DNA of 64,000 bases from Amphibalanus amphitrite (GCF_019059575.1 NW_024881862.1:186001-250000), one strand, 5' to 3'. Positions 39,029 to 50,889 are shown, numbered from the stretch's first letter. Notes: generated from the letters alone by a model not told the origin. Translations and numbers: made by a program.

Positions 39029-39686
39029 GAACATGTGTGCGTTTGCCTGTTACAGTGTGCCTTGAAATGTTTTTCACCACGATTCATTTGTTCGGTGTTT
39101 CGTAAGCTAGAAGATCGTCATCACTGACGGCACGATATGAATATTTGAATTTTTAGGACATGTTTTTGAGAAAAATGTATTTCAAACCAGTGAACAAGGC
39201 TGATCAATAAAGCCGAAATATTTGGTTATAATATTTAGTTTTCCTCAGCGAAGCCCGTTTTTGAAAACAATTAACTTTTTAGATATTTATTAACCTGAGG
39301 AAAAGAATAATGACGCTTCGGCGTCATCACAATTGCATTCAGGTGTTGGTATGTTTGGTGTGATGAGCTGTGATATGCACTTGTGAAGATGTATCACAAC
39401 CCATCGCATCACACATGTCATCACAATGACACTTGAAGGGACGAGGAGATCTTTCGGTGAGAGACCCTGTTGAACTTATGATATCACTGAGGTTAGAAAG
39501 CAATTCAAAAAGAAAAGGGCACTGGACTGCTCTTTTAACCGTGACATGGTTTTCGGACTGGGCGGTTGGGTGCCAATTAAAACACCTTTCCTCCCAGAAC
39601 GCAGATTATGTCAACGCACAGCACCGAGCAAGCAGTTTATTTGCGTCAATCGCCAGAGGTCAACTTTGTGGTTTTTAGAGTGTGAT

Positions 39687-41105
39687 CCATTGCTGCTTCA
39701 TGTGATTAATAAGTCGATTGTTACAGGTGTGTTTCCTGATAGCTGGAAAATAGCTTGTGTGGTCCCTATTCATAAGGCTGGCGACCGTGGTGTAGCTGGT
39801 AATTACCGGCCTATCTCTTTACTGCCTGTCATGTCTAAAATCGCTGAGCGTGTAGTGTGTACCCAGTTGAGTGATTATTTGTATAACAACCGTCTACTGA
39901 GCGCATGTCAATACGCTTACCGCCGTGGCCACTCCACGGAGGACGCCGTACTCGACGCAGTATCGTGGGCCGTTGATAAGATCGACAACGGTGAGCTCAC
40001 GTCGATAACGACGATCGACCTCAGTAAGGCCTTCGACAGTGTTGACCACGGCGTCCTCTTGAAGAAAATGGCATGGATGGGTGTGCCTTCACATTGGTTC
40101 GACAGTTACCTAAGCGGACGGGGGCAAATGGTACGAGGTGGGTCCAAGATCTGTCCTGTGAGCTTCGGTGTTCCTCAGGGATCTATTGTGGGACCTATTT
40201 TGTTCAGCATATTTGTGGCAGATCTTCCGGGACATCTTCCCTACGGCCGTTTGGTTTGCTATGCCGACGACACGCAGCTCCTCGACAGCTCGCCGCCAGA
40301 CAGTGAGAGTTTGTCACAGCTCAGAAAGCGCATAGAAAAGTCAATGGCTTCCGTTCAAAACTGGTTTAGAAGTAATTCTCTAAAAATGAATGCATCAAAA
40401 ACAGATTTCATCCTCCTTGGCTCCAGAAACTCGCTTCAAAAAGCATCTGGTTTCGCTTTCACGTTCTCAAACAGAACCTTTCATTCTTCAAAAACGATCA
40501 AACTTCTTGGTGTAACTGTTGACCAGACGTTAACATGGAATCAACACATCTCATCAGTTGTGCGCCGTTGCTACAGCATATTGATTTCGCTTTACAGATT
40601 CAGGCGTAGCTTCACTACCGAGGCCCTGCTTACTATTATCAAAGCTCATATCTTCCCTCAAATTATCTACTGCTTACCAGTTTGGGGCGGAGCTGCCGAC
40701 AAAGAACTTAAGCGACTGCAAAAAATGATTAACTTTGCGGCTCGTTTGGTGACCGGTTCGAAGCGCCGTGATCACATTACACCAGTTCTTAAGTCGCTCC
40801 ACTGGTCACGGATTGGCGAGCTGGTGGAGGAGCGTGATCGACTGAAGGTGCACCGCGCAATCTGCGATCCCCATGCACCAATCGTGGTACAAAACATGTT
40901 CAAACGTCGATGTGATGTGGCGACTCGTGACACGCGCCTGACAGATACAGAGCAGGTGCACCTACCGAAAGTGCGGCTTATTGCCACTCAAAAACACTTC
41001 ATGTACAGGGCTGGCTCGGCATGGAACCGGCTGCCCCGAGAGATCCAAGGCATGTCCAGCATATTTGCTTTTAAGCGGGCGATCAGGCCACCACGAAATG
41101 TATAG
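39687..41105 (+). CDS. LINE reverse transcriptase, C-terminal part (CR1/L2-like)
   Basis: Open frame to a stop at 41105. RT motifs: WKIACVVPIHKAGD, NYRPISLLPVMSKI, AYRRGHSTEDAV, TTIDLSKAFDSVDH, FGVPQGSIVGPILF, VCYADDTQLL (the catalytic YADD), KTDFILLGS and LLGVTVDQTLTW. The C-terminal segment LHWSRIGELVEERDRLKVH and SAWNRLPREIQ is typical of CR1/L2-type ORF2. The N-terminal endonuclease is lost by 5' truncation. The open frame extends upstream to an ATG at 39546, but those roughly 47 codons are host repeat, a chance fusion. The frame is intact, so the copy is young. Confidence 0.9.
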   Translation, partial: PLLLHVINKSIVTGVFPDSWKIACVVPIHKAGDRGVAGNYRPISLLPVMSKIAERVVCTQLSDYLYNNRLLSACQYAYRRGHSTEDAVLDAVSWAVDKIDNGELTSITTIDLSKAFDSVDHGVLLKKMAWMGVPSHWFDSYLSGRGQMVRGGSKICPVSFGVPQGSIVGPILFSIFVADLPGHLPYGRLVCYADDTQLLDSSPPDSESLSQLRKRIEKSMASVQNWFRSNSLKMNASKTDFILLGSRNSLQKASGFAFTFSNRTFHSSKTIKLLGVTVDQTLTWNQHISSVVRRCYSILISLYRFRRSFTTEALLTIIKAHIFPQIIYCLPVWGGAADKELKRLQKMINFAARLVTGSKRRDHITPVLKSLHWSRIGELVEERDRLKVHRAICDPHAPIVVQNMFKRRCDVATRDTRLTDTEQVHLPKVRLIATQKHFMYRAGSAWNRLPREIQGMSSIFAFKRAIRPPRNV

Positions 41106-41294
41106 TTTGATGCTGAAGTGGTCTAAGGTGTTGCCTTGGTCCTGTTTTTTCTTTTTCTCCTCTTTAGTGAACTCGAACGCGGCTCGAGGAAAGTGCATGT
41201 GCATTGTGCATAGTGGTTCCCTGATCATGTGCCATCCTGAAATAACTATGCCTGCATGGAAGGATGTGCAACAAATAAATAAATAAATAAATAA
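39687..41294 (+). mobile_element. 5'-truncated CR1/L2-like LINE
   Basis: Boundaries follow from the empty paralogous site at about 36427-36440: TGTGAT is followed there by ATATGAAAAATG, here by 1.6 kb ending in (AAAT)n and then ATATGAAAAATA. Truncation falls within the RT coding region. No clear target duplication. A simple-repeat 3' tail instead of poly(A) is usual in the CR1/L2 group. Confidence 0.85.
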
Positions 41295-41850
41295 ATATGA
41301 AAAATACCAGCATTGCACCGGCCATAGCATCAAATCTGCACATATGTGACCGCCGGATGTTTTGGTATGTTTGTTGTGATGAGCTGTGGTATGCGCGTTC
41401 TTAGTTGTATCACTTCCCAGCATGCTGAACATTCCATTACACTGTCAAAAAAAGCTCTTCGAACCCGAATCTGACCGGTGCGCATCTCCAGCTTGTGCTG
41501 CACCCTTACGACACGTGCAATCGTATGGTACTTTGAAGAATGGTGGCTTATTGATAAGTCTTGAATGATGTACGTACATAAAATTTCCTATTTTAGAGAT
41601 ATTGTTCTTGAACTGTTCTGCTATATGATGGGAAGAAACCACATCACATAAGTGACATGTGGAGTGAGAAGTGGCAAAAACATCATATATGGTAGTTCAC
41701 TGCAGCAACTACTATGTTTAGGACATCACCACAAAAGGTATAGTAGACGGCGGTCGATGTGTTGGTATGTTTGATGCGCTGGGATGTGATATGCATTTTT
41801 TTAACCTGCATCACTTCCCATCACATCTAACATGTCATCACAATTGCAAA

Positions 41851-44800
41851 CAAAGAAGGAATAACGTAAAAAATGATGAGGTGTATGTAAGATGCGATGG
41901 CTTTTTACTTTTAGCTGTTGCTCGGTATCTGTCTAAATACCGAATGTTATTAAGGAAAAAATAGGGTTGCTGCTCTGGCATGTCTGGTGCGCTGAGATGT
42001 GGTATGCATTATTTCAGATGTATCACTTCCCAGCTTGCTCAATATGTCATAGCACTGTTAAAGAAAGCTCAAGCTACGGTAATAACGATCTGTGCAACAC
42101 GAAAGCACGCAGCTGTGGGCAGTCCTGTCCATCCCTATGCATGTATTGTCAGTCTTGGTGCATAAAACATGATTGCAATACATGTTGGGCCGGGCAGCTG
42201 AGTACCATTCAACTGGAATTTAGCTGAATTTAGGAGCTCACATGTCCGGTCTGATCAATGAAAAGCTGCAAGATCGGGGTGAGACAGGATTTTGAGTGAC
42301 ACAAGATCACTGGAGTTGAAAATTAATTTTTCTGCAGCAACGAAACCATTTCAAAAGCCCAACATCAAAAGTCCATTGTTTGCTAAAACGCACTACTGTC
42401 TTAGGAGGCAAACCAATGTGAAGTGCCTGCCCGTTTCGCCATGGACCTACGGTTTGCGCTCTGAGCGGCGGGTCGTGTTATTTAAAACGACTCTCCTCTC
42501 AGCTCGCAGACTGTACCACCGCACAGCATCGGACGACTGTATATAATCGGTCTTCGTGCATCACTTGAGTGACAATGTTGATAGAACGCAGAAAATCTGC
42601 ACCGACAAATCTAATTTAACTGTGATCCAGTACGTACAACTGACTGGACAAAGTTCCTACCCTGAATTTATCAACTCAGCTGAGCCTCTTGCCTTGGTTG
42701 TTGCTCAATTCAAATCGAATCAATGCTCCATTTATTGAAGCGATGATGCATGATCGATGCGAGTTAAAATGTGAATCATGGTGTTTTTACGAAAACAGGC
42801 TGAGCTACACTATGCGTGACCGTCCAGGAAATTACGTGCCTGATCTGCAGATCCGTGATTGCGAGACTCCCTTGACATCGGTTTCTGCGTTTTTCCAGAA
42901 TTTCCGTGAATTATTGTACGCTAACGTAATAATAACAACTAATAAATGGTTTCGCAACAAACGCTTAGGTTTGCTATCTTTTATCATATTTTATCGATAA
43001 ATAGTTTATTTTGTCAATAAAACATCAATAACACATGAAAATTAAAGAAACAATTATTAATTACGTCACTTGGATTCATACGGTGCGCCACCAAGTGCGC
43101 CAACAACTTTCTCATATCACGCAATCTCGCAGATTCTGAAAAAAAGTTCGTAGCTCTGAACTTTATATCGGTACGGAACATCCTGACCGTCCTGACTATC
43201 CGGCATTTCCTGTACTGAACGTCCAGGATTTCCTTGACTGAATCTGCGAGACCCCAGTGTAGCCGACCCTGTGTATTTCCTATCAGCTGAACTTGACCTG
43301 CCTACCGATTTCCTGCAAAACTCGCAAACTCGCAGATCACGGACGTAGGATCCCGCATAGTGTAGCTAGACCTTAACTAACATTGACTTTGCACACTGCT
43401 ACGTCCTCGAATATCATGTAAATTCCACGAGTAGACTGCTTTGGAGTTCTTGTTTTACATCTGATGCTTCAACCGTGGTCCGTGGGTAATGCGACATGTT
43501 TTTTAATCTATGTACTTTCTGTATGTAACAACAAATATGCATGCGTTGGTAGGTTGGGTGTACTGGATCGTGATACGTAATATAAGCTGCATCACCGTTC
43601 ACTATATCCAACGTACCATCGCACAACCAGCGAAAAATAATTCGTCCATAACCAATCATCTAACAAGTTCATGCGTGACTTCTCGTGTTGGCTTCCATTT
43701 ATTCAATGGGCTGCGATGCATTTAATTTTCACGTGTATCACGGGCCGTTGAATTGTGAAAATCAGCACACAATCACGGAGTGGAGTAGAAGTTAGCTATT
43801 AAAAGCGTCAATTAAGGAAAAAAGTAAAGCACAAGGCTCCAATTGCATTGATTCGTCGGTTCATTGCTTGCGATGGTCAGTTCTGCATTTCATACAAATG
43901 GCAAACCTGTCCATCGCTTGTCGCTGAATCGACGAGCATTCTGCACATGAATGGAACAATCACATTGCGCTCGTCACCTTCGATGTTCACTTTATTTCTC
44001 ACCCACAACGCGTCAGAGGCTTTCATAAGGTCAACAGACTATCCTAGACTTTGTCCGAAGGCAGTCTGCGCGCATGTCTTTCATAAACTGTGCTTCTAGT
44101 CATGGGATTCTAACACATGACTGAAGCACATTTTGTGACAGATGTGCGTGCGTGCATAGCCATTGTCTAGGCTTTCGTTACGATAAATGCCATGACTAAG
44201 CACATCTCGTGACGAATGTGTGCACGATTGAACCGTGATAGCTTTTTTATCAGTTCGTTCAATTATGAGAGATTGTGGGTATAGTTATTTTAAAGCAATT
44301 TTCTGCGATCAGCAGTGAACAGGTTGATGTTTCACAACTTCTGGTTTTCATGGAGGGGACCAAATATTAGATATACTTTGTAACCAAAATTTTCCTTTTC
44401 AGTCGTCTGCGTTTTCCACCAATTCACGCACCAATTCAATTTCTACCTTGTTTTTGTTTGCGACGTTTGCGTTGGCGTTGCGGGCGTGCGTTTGGCGCGT
44501 TTTGCGGTGTTTGCGTTTTGCGGCGGGTGGGCGGTTTTTCACAATTCAAAGTTCAAACCTTCGGGCCACAGCGCTCCTCGAAAAGCGCTGCCCTCGAGTA
44601 TAATGGCAGTCTGCGTAATGTGCCTATGTCTTTCACGAACTGTGCTTCTAGTCATGGGATCTATAGCACATGACTGAAGCACATTTTGTGACAGATGTGC
44701 GACCATGGTCGCCTCGCCATCATTTTGCCTTTTATTACAAAAGATACTGCAGTTGATCAGGAGTCGATTGTCTGTAAGGGTAGCTTTGCTAACGTTTTTC

Positions 44801-45535
44801 TCGAGTTGTGGTTATAGTCCTGGTGCTAAATCAACATGACTAGATCACAACTCGTGATGAATGTGTGCACAATGGGGTTGGGAACTCGATTTTTTAAGAA
44901 TGCATGAAAATGATCAAACTATTTTCACAGAATTTATGGTGCATACCATTGCCTCATAAAATCAATAAGCTGAGAGAAATGGGGGAAGAAAGATAGGAAG
45001 CTTGTTTTGAAAAGTTCTTGAAAAAAGATGCTCTTGATGCTGTTACGTCACATGTCACCTTCTGCGGTTGACAAATAATGGCGCATCTGGCGCACCACAG
45101 ATTACATGTTATATCAATGGGTGAAAGATGTTGTTTGCTTCACTCTGCCATTCGCGCTGTTTTTAACTTTAAATTATGTTAAAACATTTACGGATGAAAT
45201 GTTCAGTGTCAAAAATTGATGTGTCTGCCGTGTACTATATTCCCACTTAACATGAGCGCGTGATAAACATTTTATGTACCTCGAATTTTCAAATGATAAA
45301 GATGATGAATCGGAGGATGCTGAAAAGCAAAAGCTCATTCCAATATTTGGACTACTTTACGATTAAAATGTTTACATTCCTGTCATCTTATTGATCATTT
45401 ATTTGTTCTTTTTTATGAAAATAACTTAAGGCGTTGAGAACCGAGGTAATTTCTATCTACCGTGCCTTAACTTACCAGCAACAGCAATCTATCTACGCCC
45501 TACGGTGGCAAGGGAGACTGTGAAAGAAGCGTAAG
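41851..45535. repeat. Degenerate copies of the same repeat modules
   Basis: Hairpin modules at about 41980-42050 and 43545-43625. A weak copy of the GGCGG...CAGCATCGG block lies at about 42460-42545. Two copies of the TCATGGGAT(C)TATAGCACATGACTGA block lie at about 44090-44160 and 44640-44710. No gene recognised. Confidence 0.55.
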
Positions 45536-45730
45536 ATGGATTCTAAACAATTCTTTTGTGATATTCTGAAGGGCAAAGTGCAGAGAAGAGCGTACAAGTC
45601 CTGTTTTGTGCCAGGCTGTTGCAGTAGCTTTTATGAAACTCCGAAAACGATCTTCGTTCATGTCCCGAACAACATTACCCTGAGGAGATGATCGTCTGCA
45701 ATAGCAGGAAGAGCTGATGCAAGTACTTTG
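45536..45730 (+). pseudogene. THAP-domain relic (P-element-type or THAP protein)
   Basis: From ATG 45536 the frame reads MDSKQFFCDILKGKVQRRAY, then KSCFVPGCCSSFYETPKTIF, then VHVPNNITLRR, then a TGA stop (45689), and continues SSAIAGRADAS. CxVPxC, SSxxTPxKxF, HVP and LRR(W)..A.R are THAP domain marks (C2CH zinc finger with the HVP/FHFP segment); the TGA sits where the invariant Trp is expected. THAP domains occur at the N-terminus of P-type transposases and of THAP proteins. No downstream transposase was recognised. Confidence 0.6.
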
Positions 45731-47159
45731 AAATCCACTATCAAGTCGGTGCTATTGTTGTAATGATCACTGTGAGGTGAGATATTTGGTGCAAGGGCTG
45801 AGTGTAATGCCCAGGAAATGACCTCCATTCGCCCCCTGACCGGTCAGGTTTATAAAATTTGAGTGGATGGCGGTCCGTTTGGGGTTCAGATGTCAATTGT
45901 ATTTTGTTACTGTCAAACAATACATGTTATGCTGGCAGCGAATGTGTGTAACGTCGTTTTTCGAAACAGAAGTTAGAACTGTAACGGCAGAGTGCTTGCT
46001 GGTCTCATCGTAAGTATTGTAAGTGTTGTAAGCAAAAGCATTGTCAATATTGTAAGTATTGTGAGCATTGATGTATGGTAGATATCACCTCACATGATCT
46101 CGGCTCAGATAACCCTCTCCGGTGTCCCTGTCAGTAAATGGCACCTGGATCATTACAGATAAGATAATTTGTCATAATTCTTAAAGAATTGGGTGGTTTT
46201 GACTCGTTTACTCGAGGTGCAGGTCGCATTTCAATACTTTTCCATAGGCTTGCAATGTAAAGGTCACGACTCTGACCTAACCTCAGGTCACAGATCAAAA
46301 ATTCTGAGATATACAAACGACACATACTGCAGGTACTGTTTTGAAGACTTGATGAGAGGAAATAACTTCGTGAAAAACTCAAGCTCTGACGTGTTTGCAA
46401 ACTTTTCTGAGGTGGGGTCAACAAACCCGCTCTGGTTACCTGACCTGACCTGACCCGGCATTTTTTTTTGCTGAGATGTGCGCAATGAGCATTTAGGAAA
46501 AGTCACCAAATATGAGCTGAATGTCTCGCGGCGTTTGGCAATTGTATAAGGAAATCCTGAAAGGTCTCCCCGTCCGAAATAGGGTTAATGTGTATATGAA
46601 GTGTTGCAGATGCCAAACATATCCAGATCTAAGACTGCAGTTCCCAGCGCCGCTGCAACGTTTTTAAAACAAACATACATAGGACATACAAACATGTTTA
46701 TTTGCATCTGTTTTGGATAATAGCAACTCATGGCGCCATCACCCAGATAACTGTTAGGATTTGAGATATATTTTTATTTAGGCCATTAGTTTGGCTGTAA
46801 TGTTTATTAATATTAGTTGGGCGGAGTTTGGTAGTTTTTTATTTAACTTGTGGTATGTTGTGCTGATTGCGGGTTGTTCAAACCTTTCAAATGTAAGGAC
46901 CTTATTGAACTCAACCCTACCCCTACACTATACCCATACGACTGGACGCTTTCCAAGCCCACAAGCATCACGACGCCGAGATGGAATGTAGCCGAGAAAT
47001 CACCCTCGCCATCTGCTCTAGAGCTAATCGTGTGGGGCGGCGTGTGGGGCGCCGCTTAGCCTATGGGGGTGCACTTCTAGTGGATGGGGGACGGGGGTGC
47101 ACCTGCACCCCTTTCATATGGAAAGTTACTTCCCTGATTACAGCTCCCCGTATTGCACC
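45731..47159. other. No gene recognised; 'tgacct' repeat at 46260-46460
   Basis: A degenerate repeated GTAAGTATTGTAAGTGTTG stretch lies near 46010-46070, and a TGACCTGACC-type repeat near 46270-46460. G-rich tandem text (GGGGGTGCAC) lies at about 47065-47100. Confidence 0.4.
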
Positions 47160-47492
47160 TAATCAGGGAACGGCCAGCAAACGAAGGAACTATTTCTGGA
47201 TGACAGGCGAATAACCGCTCACGCAAGGAGCGGAGCTCCGCCCCGTCCAAAGTGGCCAACAAAGCAGAGACAGAGGCAGCATCACATCTTCCATCAAAGA
47301 ACTGGTTTCTGGCTTGGAAGATGAGCTCCATCTTTGCATCCGAGTCGGTGCTGTCAGGAATCAGCTGGTCTAATGGAGTGAGAGTAGTGAGACGACTAGC
47401 TATTGTATCAGAGCTGCCTGGTCTTCGTAGCATTTGCACCGATTCTTCTCGATCGGACTCTGAATTCTGTCCCTCCTGCGTATTACTTGAGG
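47160..47492 (-). CDS. Probable internal exon of an unrecognised gene
   Basis: The minus strand is open from about 47492 to 47160 and reads ASSNTQEGQNSESDREESVQ, then MLRRPGSSDTIASRLTTLTP, then a segment with LIFQARNQFFDGRCDAASVS and LRSLRERLFACHPEIVPSFA. Residue composition and lack of repeats look like genuine coding sequence. It could end at an AG/GTGCAA donor near 47161. The upstream limit (possible acceptors near 47495-47510, just after an in-frame TAG) is unclear. No family recognised; it might be host or transposon-derived. Confidence 0.4.
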
Positions 47493-47509
47493 CATTGCTA
47501 TGTAGCTAA

Positions 47510-48580
47510 GTCTTTGGCAGAGTTTCATTATCCATGCTTTGCAAAAAGTGCCATAACAACACAGTTAATTAATCACCAAGCTTCTTTGCAAGTTCCAATA
47601 CAGTTGAATCGCACGCGATTTGAGTGCAAAAATCAAGAAAAGTGCCAACTTGTTCCCGTAAAATATTTTGAATATTGACCTAAAAAAATGAGTAATTTCC
47701 AGATAAAATAACAGCGAAATCAGTTTTCGCTTGCCAATAAAACTCACAGATATTGAAGCTCCATTATTAAAGGAACATTTTTGTATATGCCATTCTTGAT
47801 AAAACTTCTTAGCCACGCAATACCAGCGCAAAATAAAGAGACACTGAAAACACGACCAATCACTCCGATTTACCATAGGAAAATACATAGAAAATGTATG
47901 TCTCAACTGCGCCAAATATACAGACAGTTATATACCTACATGTGACGTCATGATTAGCCCGACCAATCAGAAGCAAGTCGTTTTCAGCCACAAATAATTA
48001 ATTTCTGAACTAACTAGGCATTTTTTTAAAAATGTGATTTTAAATTAAATCATTAAAAATTCTGAGCTTTTTTATTTTACCAAAACATACAGAGCATGCA
48101 GATAGGTCCCAACCCTATTCAACCGTGATAGTTTTATCTCATCTAAGTCACTCATTAAGTTGGAAGTGAGCTATGGCTAGTTTGAGCATAATATTCACTC
48201 ATTAAGCGTGTGCCAAGTAATGCGGTGCATTGAAGTATGATGCAAATGAATTAATGTGTCTCCAATCTACCATTTTAACCTTTTGTAACTTATTGTGTTT
48301 GTCCTATCAGCACTTACCCATTCATTTCAAATATACGCTTTTGAAGCGTCCCACTTCAGCAACTGATCAGCTTGTTCGTTACTGGTGATGGGCCATTTTG
48401 CGTGCGATTTACAGCAAAAAGACCCATCACTAGTGACGAATGAGTGGCCCACGGGCGAGCAAGCTGCCTCAATACCTATCAGTTTTTGTGTCACTAGCTG
48501 GGATGTTAAAGAGTGGTGGCGATAATATGTCACCAATGATCATATATTTTTTAATAATAAGAAGGACCACTGCCATCATG
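47510..48580. other. No gene recognised
   Basis: AT-rich sequence; near 48380-48450 it resembles text around 35100 upstream of repeat copy 1. Confidence 0.4.
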
Positions 48581-48870
48581 TTGAAGCTATTCAGGTGTTG
48601 GTATGTTTGGTGTGATGGGTTGTGATATGCACTATTGAAGTTGTATCACAACCCATCATATCTAACATGTCATCACAATGACGCAAAGGACGAGGAGACG
48701 TTTCGGTGAGAGACCCTGTTGAACTTATTGGTATCAAAAAGCAAATCGAAACGGAACAAATTGGACCGTTGTTGTAACCGCGACATAGTTTGCGGCGTGG
48801 GCGGCTGGGTGTCAATTAAAACACCTTTCCTCCCAGCACGCAGATTATGTCAACGCACAGCATCGGGCAA
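48581..48870. repeat. Low-copy repeat unit, copy 3 (partial)
   Basis: Opens GTTGAAGCTATTCAGGTGTT as at 35180, with a hairpin module whose stem is perfect here (GATGGGTTGTGATA / TATCACAACCCATC). It continues with the ACGAGGAGACG block and the GGCGGCTGGGTGTC block with an intact CAATTAAAACACC site, then diverges after CAGCATCGG. Confidence 0.8.
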
Positions 48871-50008
48871 TCACAGACATTAAAAGTGATTTTTAACATG
48901 GTTTGTATTAATTTTATATCTTTGGGTATTTTACTTTAATGTTTATCAGCTGAGTTTTTGACATGTATTTATTAAAGGGACTGCGATGCATTTAAATCTC
49001 ATGTGAATCTCGGTATTGTGTAAAGCGGGCTTACACAATCACATAAAAACATTAGTAGATAAAAGGTCGCATTAGATTATATTAAAGTCGGTTCATTGCT
49101 GGCCATGGTCAGGTCTGCGTATAGCTAAACGGCAAACATGTCCATAGCCTGATATTGAATCTACTGTCATTCCACACAGGTTAAAAGGGACAAACACGAC
49201 CGGTTTACTACGAAAGCCGTGCGTTTCAACAGGATAAACCGACACCGCGACGCGACAAACTTTCTGTCAGGAACTGTAAGCATCACAGAATCGATTTCTT
49301 CCGTGCAAGACTTGTACAAGATTTGTGCGTATCGTTCACAAACTGTGCTCCTAGTCGTGGAATCTTAACACACATGACAGAACCGCAGTTCGTGATGGAG
49401 GCGCAATGCGCCTCCAACACGATGATGCGCAGATGCGCAACGTCACTCTAATACAACTCTGGTTAAATTTGACTACGTAGGTAAGAATGCTATCTATTAT
49501 GCTATTATGCTTGAGGAAAATGGAATGTTCAACGGCCGTGCAAGGTCATCATTCCGCGCATGAGGTAACGGTCATCACTTTGATGGAGATGTCTGCCATT
49601 ATTGCTTGAGCCAGCATTACATGAAGATGCGAATGAGTTTATCAAGCAAGTACAAAAAAGTAACGATTGGTATGATCTACATATGTAAATACAGTCCAAT
49701 GCTTTGATATGTTTGGTGCTCTGAGCTGTGGTATGCATTGTTTGAGTTGTATCACTGCCCAGCGTGCCTAACATGCCAACGCGTTACCAAGCTGAGTACC
49801 TGTATAGTATTTTAGTGCGCTATAAGTTGAAAGTTTGTGCAGAAAATCGCCAATTTGACAAAAGTTGCAAATTTGATGAGTTTCTTATATTGAAAATGTA
49901 TTGATGAAAGATATATAGATCGGCACGCAATTTTCTTTTTTCCTTACCATACATTTTTGAGTCACCACATATCCATCCGTTTGTAACTGGTGAAGGTCCA
50001 TTTTCATT
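48871..50008. repeat. Degenerate repeat modules
   Basis: Weak copies of the 44-kb blocks (about 49080-49400) and a hairpin module at about 49700-49775. No gene. Confidence 0.45.
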
Positions 50009-50672
50009 ACGGAGCGAGCGAAGCGAGCGTAGTCTTTCCTTAGATTAACGGAAATTTCTGAGTATGAGCGGCCGGCCGGCCGGCCGGCCGTGGTCACGCT
50101 TTTGCGAGGCTTATATCTCAGCAACCACTTGACCGATTTACACGCGGTAATTTTTGTAGGGTAGCTTCATTCCTTCTACCAAGTATTGGACTATTCCCGA
50201 TGCATGTGGGTGACCCCTTATGCACGTGCCACGTGCAAACCGAAGAGGTGTCAGTTTTGTAATTGTTGCAATATCTCGGTAACTACTTGGCCGATTGCGC
50301 TGAAAGTTGGCTTGTAGGTAGGCACCCACTAGGCACTGCATATATGTACATGTGCCAGAGTTGGGGTGCTGCTGCACGTGCGCACGTGCAGGGGTCGTTT
50401 CCAGATCTCGGGAACGGCTGGACCGATTGCGCTCAAATTTGGTACACGGTTAGGGACCGGTTAGTAGGGTGCCGTGCACAAGTCAGTTGGGACCCATTTT
50501 GCACGTGCGCACGTGCAGGGTGCCGCTTCCAGATCTCGAGAACGGCTGGGCCGATTGTGCCCAAATTTGGCACATCGCTAGAGACCAGTTAGTAGGGTGC
50601 CGTGCACAAGTCAGTTGGAGGTACCCCCTCGCAATTTCGCACGTGCAAGGCCCACCCTCTCGCTCGCTCCGT
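50009..50672. mobile_element. Small TIR element with tandem units and palindromes
   Basis: Begins ACGGAGCGAGCGA and ends with its complement TCGCTCGCTCCGT. It contains a CGGCCGG palindromic run (50069-50090) and about four decaying tandem units of 125-155 bp, each built on ATCTCGgnAACggCTGGnCCGATT-like text (about 50110, 50270, 50400, 50530). It has two perfect 18-bp palindromes TGCACGTGCGCACGTGCA (50373-50390 and 50500-50517). Transposon class unknown. Confidence 0.6.
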
Positions 50673-50889
50673 TAGTCGCCCCAAAAGGCGTTATACTGGT
50701 GCTATCTACTGCAAAAGTCCATGATATAGTGATGGATGACATGGTACCGGTGGGTAGCAAGCAGCCTCAAGGACTTCTCGCCACGGCTTTAGCGTTGGTG
50801 AACGGGTTGCGTTTTAGCTGGTGGGTCGCGATTCGATCGACCTTCCTTCTGGAACGTAAGCTGTTTCAATGCACCGAGCGCCGCCACGA

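Larger units (their letters stand above)
37002..39322 (+). mobile_element. Penelope-like element with 72-bp terminal inverted repeats
   Basis: Bases 37002-37073 and 39211-39282 are reverse complements with a single noticed mismatch. Inside the left end lie tandem copies of AACTAAATATTATAA and of a unit with CCAAAGCTGTACCCG. The right end continues past the inverted repeat to a hairpin TGACGC-TTCG-GCGTCA (39311-39326). The 12-bp repeat GTCATCACAATT occurs at 36988-36999 and 39323-39334, a plausible target duplication. The coding part is RT followed by a GIY-YIG endonuclease, the hallmark of Penelope-like elements. Confidence 0.85.
39335..41850. repeat. Low-copy repeat unit, copy 2 (carries the LINE)
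   Basis: Same block order as copy 1: hairpin module (39346-39420), ACGAGGAGATC block, GGCGGTTGGGTGCC with an uninterrupted TTAA site, and the GTGGTTTTTAGAGTGTGAT block split by a LINE at 39687-41294. Then come a second module (about 41365-41435), the GTGGCTTATTGATAA block and a third module ending near 41845. Without the LINE it is about 0.9 kb. Confidence 0.8.

Noticed and set aside
39190..39230. Hammerhead-ribozyme-like string CTGATCA...GCCGAAA at the PLE end
   Set aside because: PLEs can carry hammerheads, but here the core lacks the required G (CTGANGA) and no stem II can be drawn; not supported.
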